Below, piece by piece: positions 62,188 through 64,000 of a stretch of DNA of 64,000 bases. A model generated the notes under the pieces. That model was not told the DNA's origin. It searched no databases and saw only the letters and a list, made by a program, of their open reading frames with translations. Where the stretch lies: positions 1 through 64,000 of the forward strand of contig JASMLP010000147.1 in the NCBI GenBank assembly GCA_030748635.1. The letters are read 5' to 3'. The number at the start of each line of letters is the position of its first letter. Within the stretch, counting starts at the first letter, position 1. A program made the translations under genes and the position numbers. The DNA comes from Planctomycetota bacterium. GTDB lineage: Bacteria; Planctomycetota; JACQVV01; JASMLP01.

Positions 62188-62301
62188 AAAGGAAGTGAAA
62201 CCCCAACCGAAAGCCACTCGCCCTCCTCCTCACCCTCAAGTCCGAAGCGTCGAGCGATCGCCTCACCCCAGAGTCGACGCACTTCCAAAATGAGCAGCCA
62301 G

Positions 62302-62329
62302 TTGAGGAAAACGAGAAGGCTGGTAAAAT
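62302..62329 (+). promoter_or_regulatory. Promoter of the FHA-HATPase gene
   Basis: TTGAGG (62302-62307), a 16-base spacer and TAAAAT (62324-62329); the ATG at 62345 lies 15 bases beyond, so the leader would be about 9 bases. Confidence 0.6.
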
Positions 62330-62344
62330 GCTCTCACCTTAACC

Positions 62345-63244
62345 ATGCCAAGCCTAAAAATTGAAATCACCCGAAATTTTGTCGAGGTTCGAGACCTCAA
62401 CGAAGAAGTCGTGCTGGGACGAGGGCGTCATGCGGATGTGGTCCTACTCCACGCCAGTGTTTCCAGAAAACACGCCCGGGTTTTCCAAAAAGATACCGAA
62501 TACATCATCGAGGATCTGAACAGTTCCAACGGCCTCAAGGTCAATGGAGAATCGGTTCACTCCAAACTCCTCGAACACGGCGACACCATCGAGATCGGGA
62601 TCAATCGGCTCTTCTATAGCAACGAAGACCTGGGCATCCCCCAGCGCATCATCGACCTCACTCTTCGCCCGGAAGATGCGGATGCCAAACTGGCCGTCGC
62701 TCGCAATCTTTCCGATGTCGCTATCCGCTTCGTGTCAGAAGAACGTTACGTCGAACTCGTTCAAGTCGAAATCGGCCGCATGCTCGAACTCCTCGACTTT
62801 GACGACCGGGAACGGATGAATATCGAAACCGCCATGAACGAAGCCATCGGCAACGCCGTGCGCCATGGCCATCAATACGAGCAAAGCAAGATTGTCGAGT
62901 TCCGTTACATACGGAAACCCGATCGCCTCATCGTGCGTGTGGCTGACGAGGGTCCAGGATTCGACTATCGTGCCATGCTGAAAAGAGGGATGGAACTCGA
63001 TGCCGTCGACGCCGCGCGCCAGCGCTACATGGAAGGGGGAATGGGCGGCCTGGGAATCCTCATGATGCTACGTTGCATGGACAAGGTGGAATACAACAAT
63101 CTCGGCAATGAAGTCACACTTTCAAAGTATCTGACCGAAGATGCTCGACTAGCGGCCGCCCCACCTCCCTCGGACACTGACCACCAGATTGCCACCAACG
63201 ACCTGTCGTCCTCTACAGACGAAACTCAATCCGGAATAGATTGA
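62345..63244 (+). CDS. FHA-HATPase protein, RsbW-like anti-sigma/kinase
   Basis: 299 residues. An FHA domain (about 15-95: VVLGRGRHADVVLLHASVSRKHARV, IEDLNSSNGLKVNG) with the conserved R, S and N/G phospho-Thr contacts is joined to a HATPase domain (about 125-250): MNEAIGNAVRHGHQ (N-box), VADEGPGFDYRAM (G1), GGMGGLGILMMLRCMDKVEY. This is the RsbW/SpoIIAB Ser-kinase type that normally binds a sigma factor or an STAS anti-anti-sigma protein; no STAS gene is adjacent. The FHA domain would make partner switching depend on phospho-Thr. The C-terminus is a short acidic, Thr-rich tail. 19-base overlap with the convergent HEAT/TPR gene. Confidence 0.9.
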   Translation: MPSLKIEITRNFVEVRDLNEEVVLGRGRHADVVLLHASVSRKHARVFQKDTEYIIEDLNSSNGLKVNGESVHSKLLEHGDTIEIGINRLFYSNEDLGIPQRIIDLTLRPEDADAKLAVARNLSDVAIRFVSEERYVELVQVEIGRMLELLDFDDRERMNIETAMNEAIGNAVRHGHQYEQSKIVEFRYIRKPDRLIVRVADEGPGFDYRAMLKRGMELDAVDAARQRYMEGGMGGLGILMMLRCMDKVEYNNLGNEVTLSKYLTEDARLAAAPPPSDTDHQIATNDLSSSTDETQSGID

Positions 63245-63984
63245 CCCCCACCCCCCGAGGGCTGTCGACGTTGCCGAATTTCTTTCCAGCGAGGATCGTC
63301 ATGGAGGGCGCGTAGATCACCGTCGACCAGCATCCACTCCAGATTCTTGAATCCAGAGCTTAGGGCCTTGTTCAACGCGTCAAAGGCTTCATCTATCCGA
63401 TTTGACTTGGCATATGCGCACGCCAGATTGTAATGCGTACCCGCACTCTTCGGATCCAGGTCGATCGCCTTCAGATAGAAAGTAACACTCGAATCGACTT
63501 CCCCGAGTTGTGAATATATCAGCGCCATCTGAGAATAGAACGCGCTGGCCCCCTTCTTATCTCCAGTTTCTATCATCTGTTTTGCCGAAGTCGTCCACTG
63601 GTAAAATACCCGGTCGATCACGGTTCGATCTCCCAGGCGAGCCAGGGCTACCGCGGCCTGTATCTTGTATTGCCCAGGCACCGATGGATCCTGAATCCAG
63701 CCGCGCAACCGAGGCATGAGTTCCCGGGTTCCCAGTTCACTCAACGCCTCCAGAGCCAGCATTCGAATCTGAAGATCGGCCTCGGTTTCAAAAATCGACG
63801 CTAGATGATTGATAAGTTCCGGGCTCTGCCATTTACGAAGATTCTCGAACCGATCTTCATAGAATCCTTGCTGACCACTGTCAGTAAAATGATCGTATAA
63901 AGCACGCAACACGACCTGCTTTGAGGGCACATTTTTCGTTGTCTCTTTTTTTTCTGAGAGAACATCGGGCTTGGAGTTGCTCAT
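63226..63984 (-). CDS. HEAT/TPR-repeat protein
   Basis: 252 residues, complete; the ATG at 63984 lies 16 bases from the window edge. No signal peptide. Residues about 30-125 are HEAT-like (LRKWQSPELINHLASIFETEADLQIRMLALEALSELGTRELMPRL, YKIQAAVALARLGDRTVIDRV), and about 140-225 TPR-like (ASAFYSQMALIYSQLGEVDSSVTFYLKAIDLDPKSAGTHYNLACAYAKSNRIDEAF). A C-terminal LHDDPRWKEIRQRRQ ends it. A cytoplasmic protein-interaction scaffold is likely. Its last 19 bases overlap the FHA-HATPase gene tail. Confidence 0.85.
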   Translation of the reverse strand: MSNSKPDVLSEKKETTKNVPSKQVVLRALYDHFTDSGQQGFYEDRFENLRKWQSPELINHLASIFETEADLQIRMLALEALSELGTRELMPRLRGWIQDPSVPGQYKIQAAVALARLGDRTVIDRVFYQWTTSAKQMIETGDKKGASAFYSQMALIYSQLGEVDSSVTFYLKAIDLDPKSAGTHYNLACAYAKSNRIDEAFDALNKALSSGFKNLEWMLVDGDLRALHDDPRWKEIRQRRQPSGGGGQSIPD

Positions 63985-64000
63985 AGAAAAAGGACCCCGC

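Noticed and set aside
1-64000. tRNA, rRNA, CRISPR array, insertion sequence or prophage
   Set aside because: Gaps between genes are short; none shows a cloverleaf-like T-loop, regular spaced repeats, transposase, integrase or phage motif that I could support.

Overview
The window looks like one replichore segment of a Gram-negative, diderm bacterium, most probably a member of the Planctomycetota or a close relative. The evidence is the gene set rather than any marker RNA: an LptE-like and a BamD-like lipoprotein (outer membrane), a fused SecD-SecF, two membrane Ser/Thr kinases with TPR tails, three FHA-domain proteins, a secreted squalene-cyclase-fold repeat protein, a stand-alone LigD 3'-phosphoesterase-like domain, an ECF-like sigma factor and HEAT-repeat lipoproteins. 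I found 45 protein genes, 33 on the + strand and 12 on the - strand. I found no rRNA, tRNA, CRISPR array, transposase or attachment site, so the window reads as ordinary chromosome with dense, often translationally coupled genes (many ATGA, GTGA or TGATG junctions).

Layout. 1-7.4 kb: an M20 metallopeptidase (cut by the window edge) coupled to a HutF-like amidohydrolase, convergent DAHP synthase (aroF), an FHA-GAF-GAF-GGDEF diguanylate cyclase coupled to a small membrane protein, and an orphan GAF histidine kinase. 7.4-14.2 kb: a secreted CUB-like protein, a lipoprotein and a Ser/Thr kinase in one operon, facing an ECF-like sigma factor that is coupled to mnmA. 14.3-20.7 kb: yajC-secDF, a LysM protein behind a dyad-bearing promoter, and nadB. 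20.7-31.6 kb: a second Ser/Thr kinase with an outer jelly-roll, an FHA-TM-coiled coil-CAP fusion, an RNase Y with a degenerate KH domain, a HEAT lipoprotein and a secreted protein. 31.6-35.8 kb: tyrS with two upstream lipoproteins, the LigD-N protein, the squalene-cyclase-fold protein. 35.9-50.2 kb: purL-purQ followed without a gap by a 2292-residue secreted modular protein, a BamD-like protein, LptE and FtsH. 50.2-56.3 kb: folP-cdaA-ybbR-glmM-tsaB-glycosyltransferase, overlapping or closely spaced. 56.3-64 kb: an HSDL2-like dehydrogenase, a phosphonate/phosphite-type ABC importer (phnD-phnC-phnE-phnE), alr, an FHA-HATPase anti-sigma-like protein and a HEAT/TPR protein.

How the genes fit together. 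Three signalling currencies meet here: phospho-Thr (two kinases, three FHA proteins), c-di-GMP (FHA-GGDEF) and c-di-AMP (CdaA with its YbbR partner next to glmM). The envelope theme is equally strong: SecDF/YajC, LptE, BamD-like, FtsH, GlmM, alanine racemase, LysM, CAP and very large secreted beta-module proteins. Seven promoters can be read directly as TTGNNN, 16 or 17 bases, then a TANANT-type -10 box; two carry a CCCC..GGGG dyad placed exactly between the -35 and -10 boxes. No single cassette can be proved to be a new system, but the most unusual items are the dyad-spacer promoters, the FHA-CAP transmembrane fusion, the jelly-roll kinase, the giant protein with an internal 1.85 kb duplication and a C12 tract, the RNase Y without a canonical KH loop, and the phnC gene that has no usable ATG/GTG/TTG at its homologous start.
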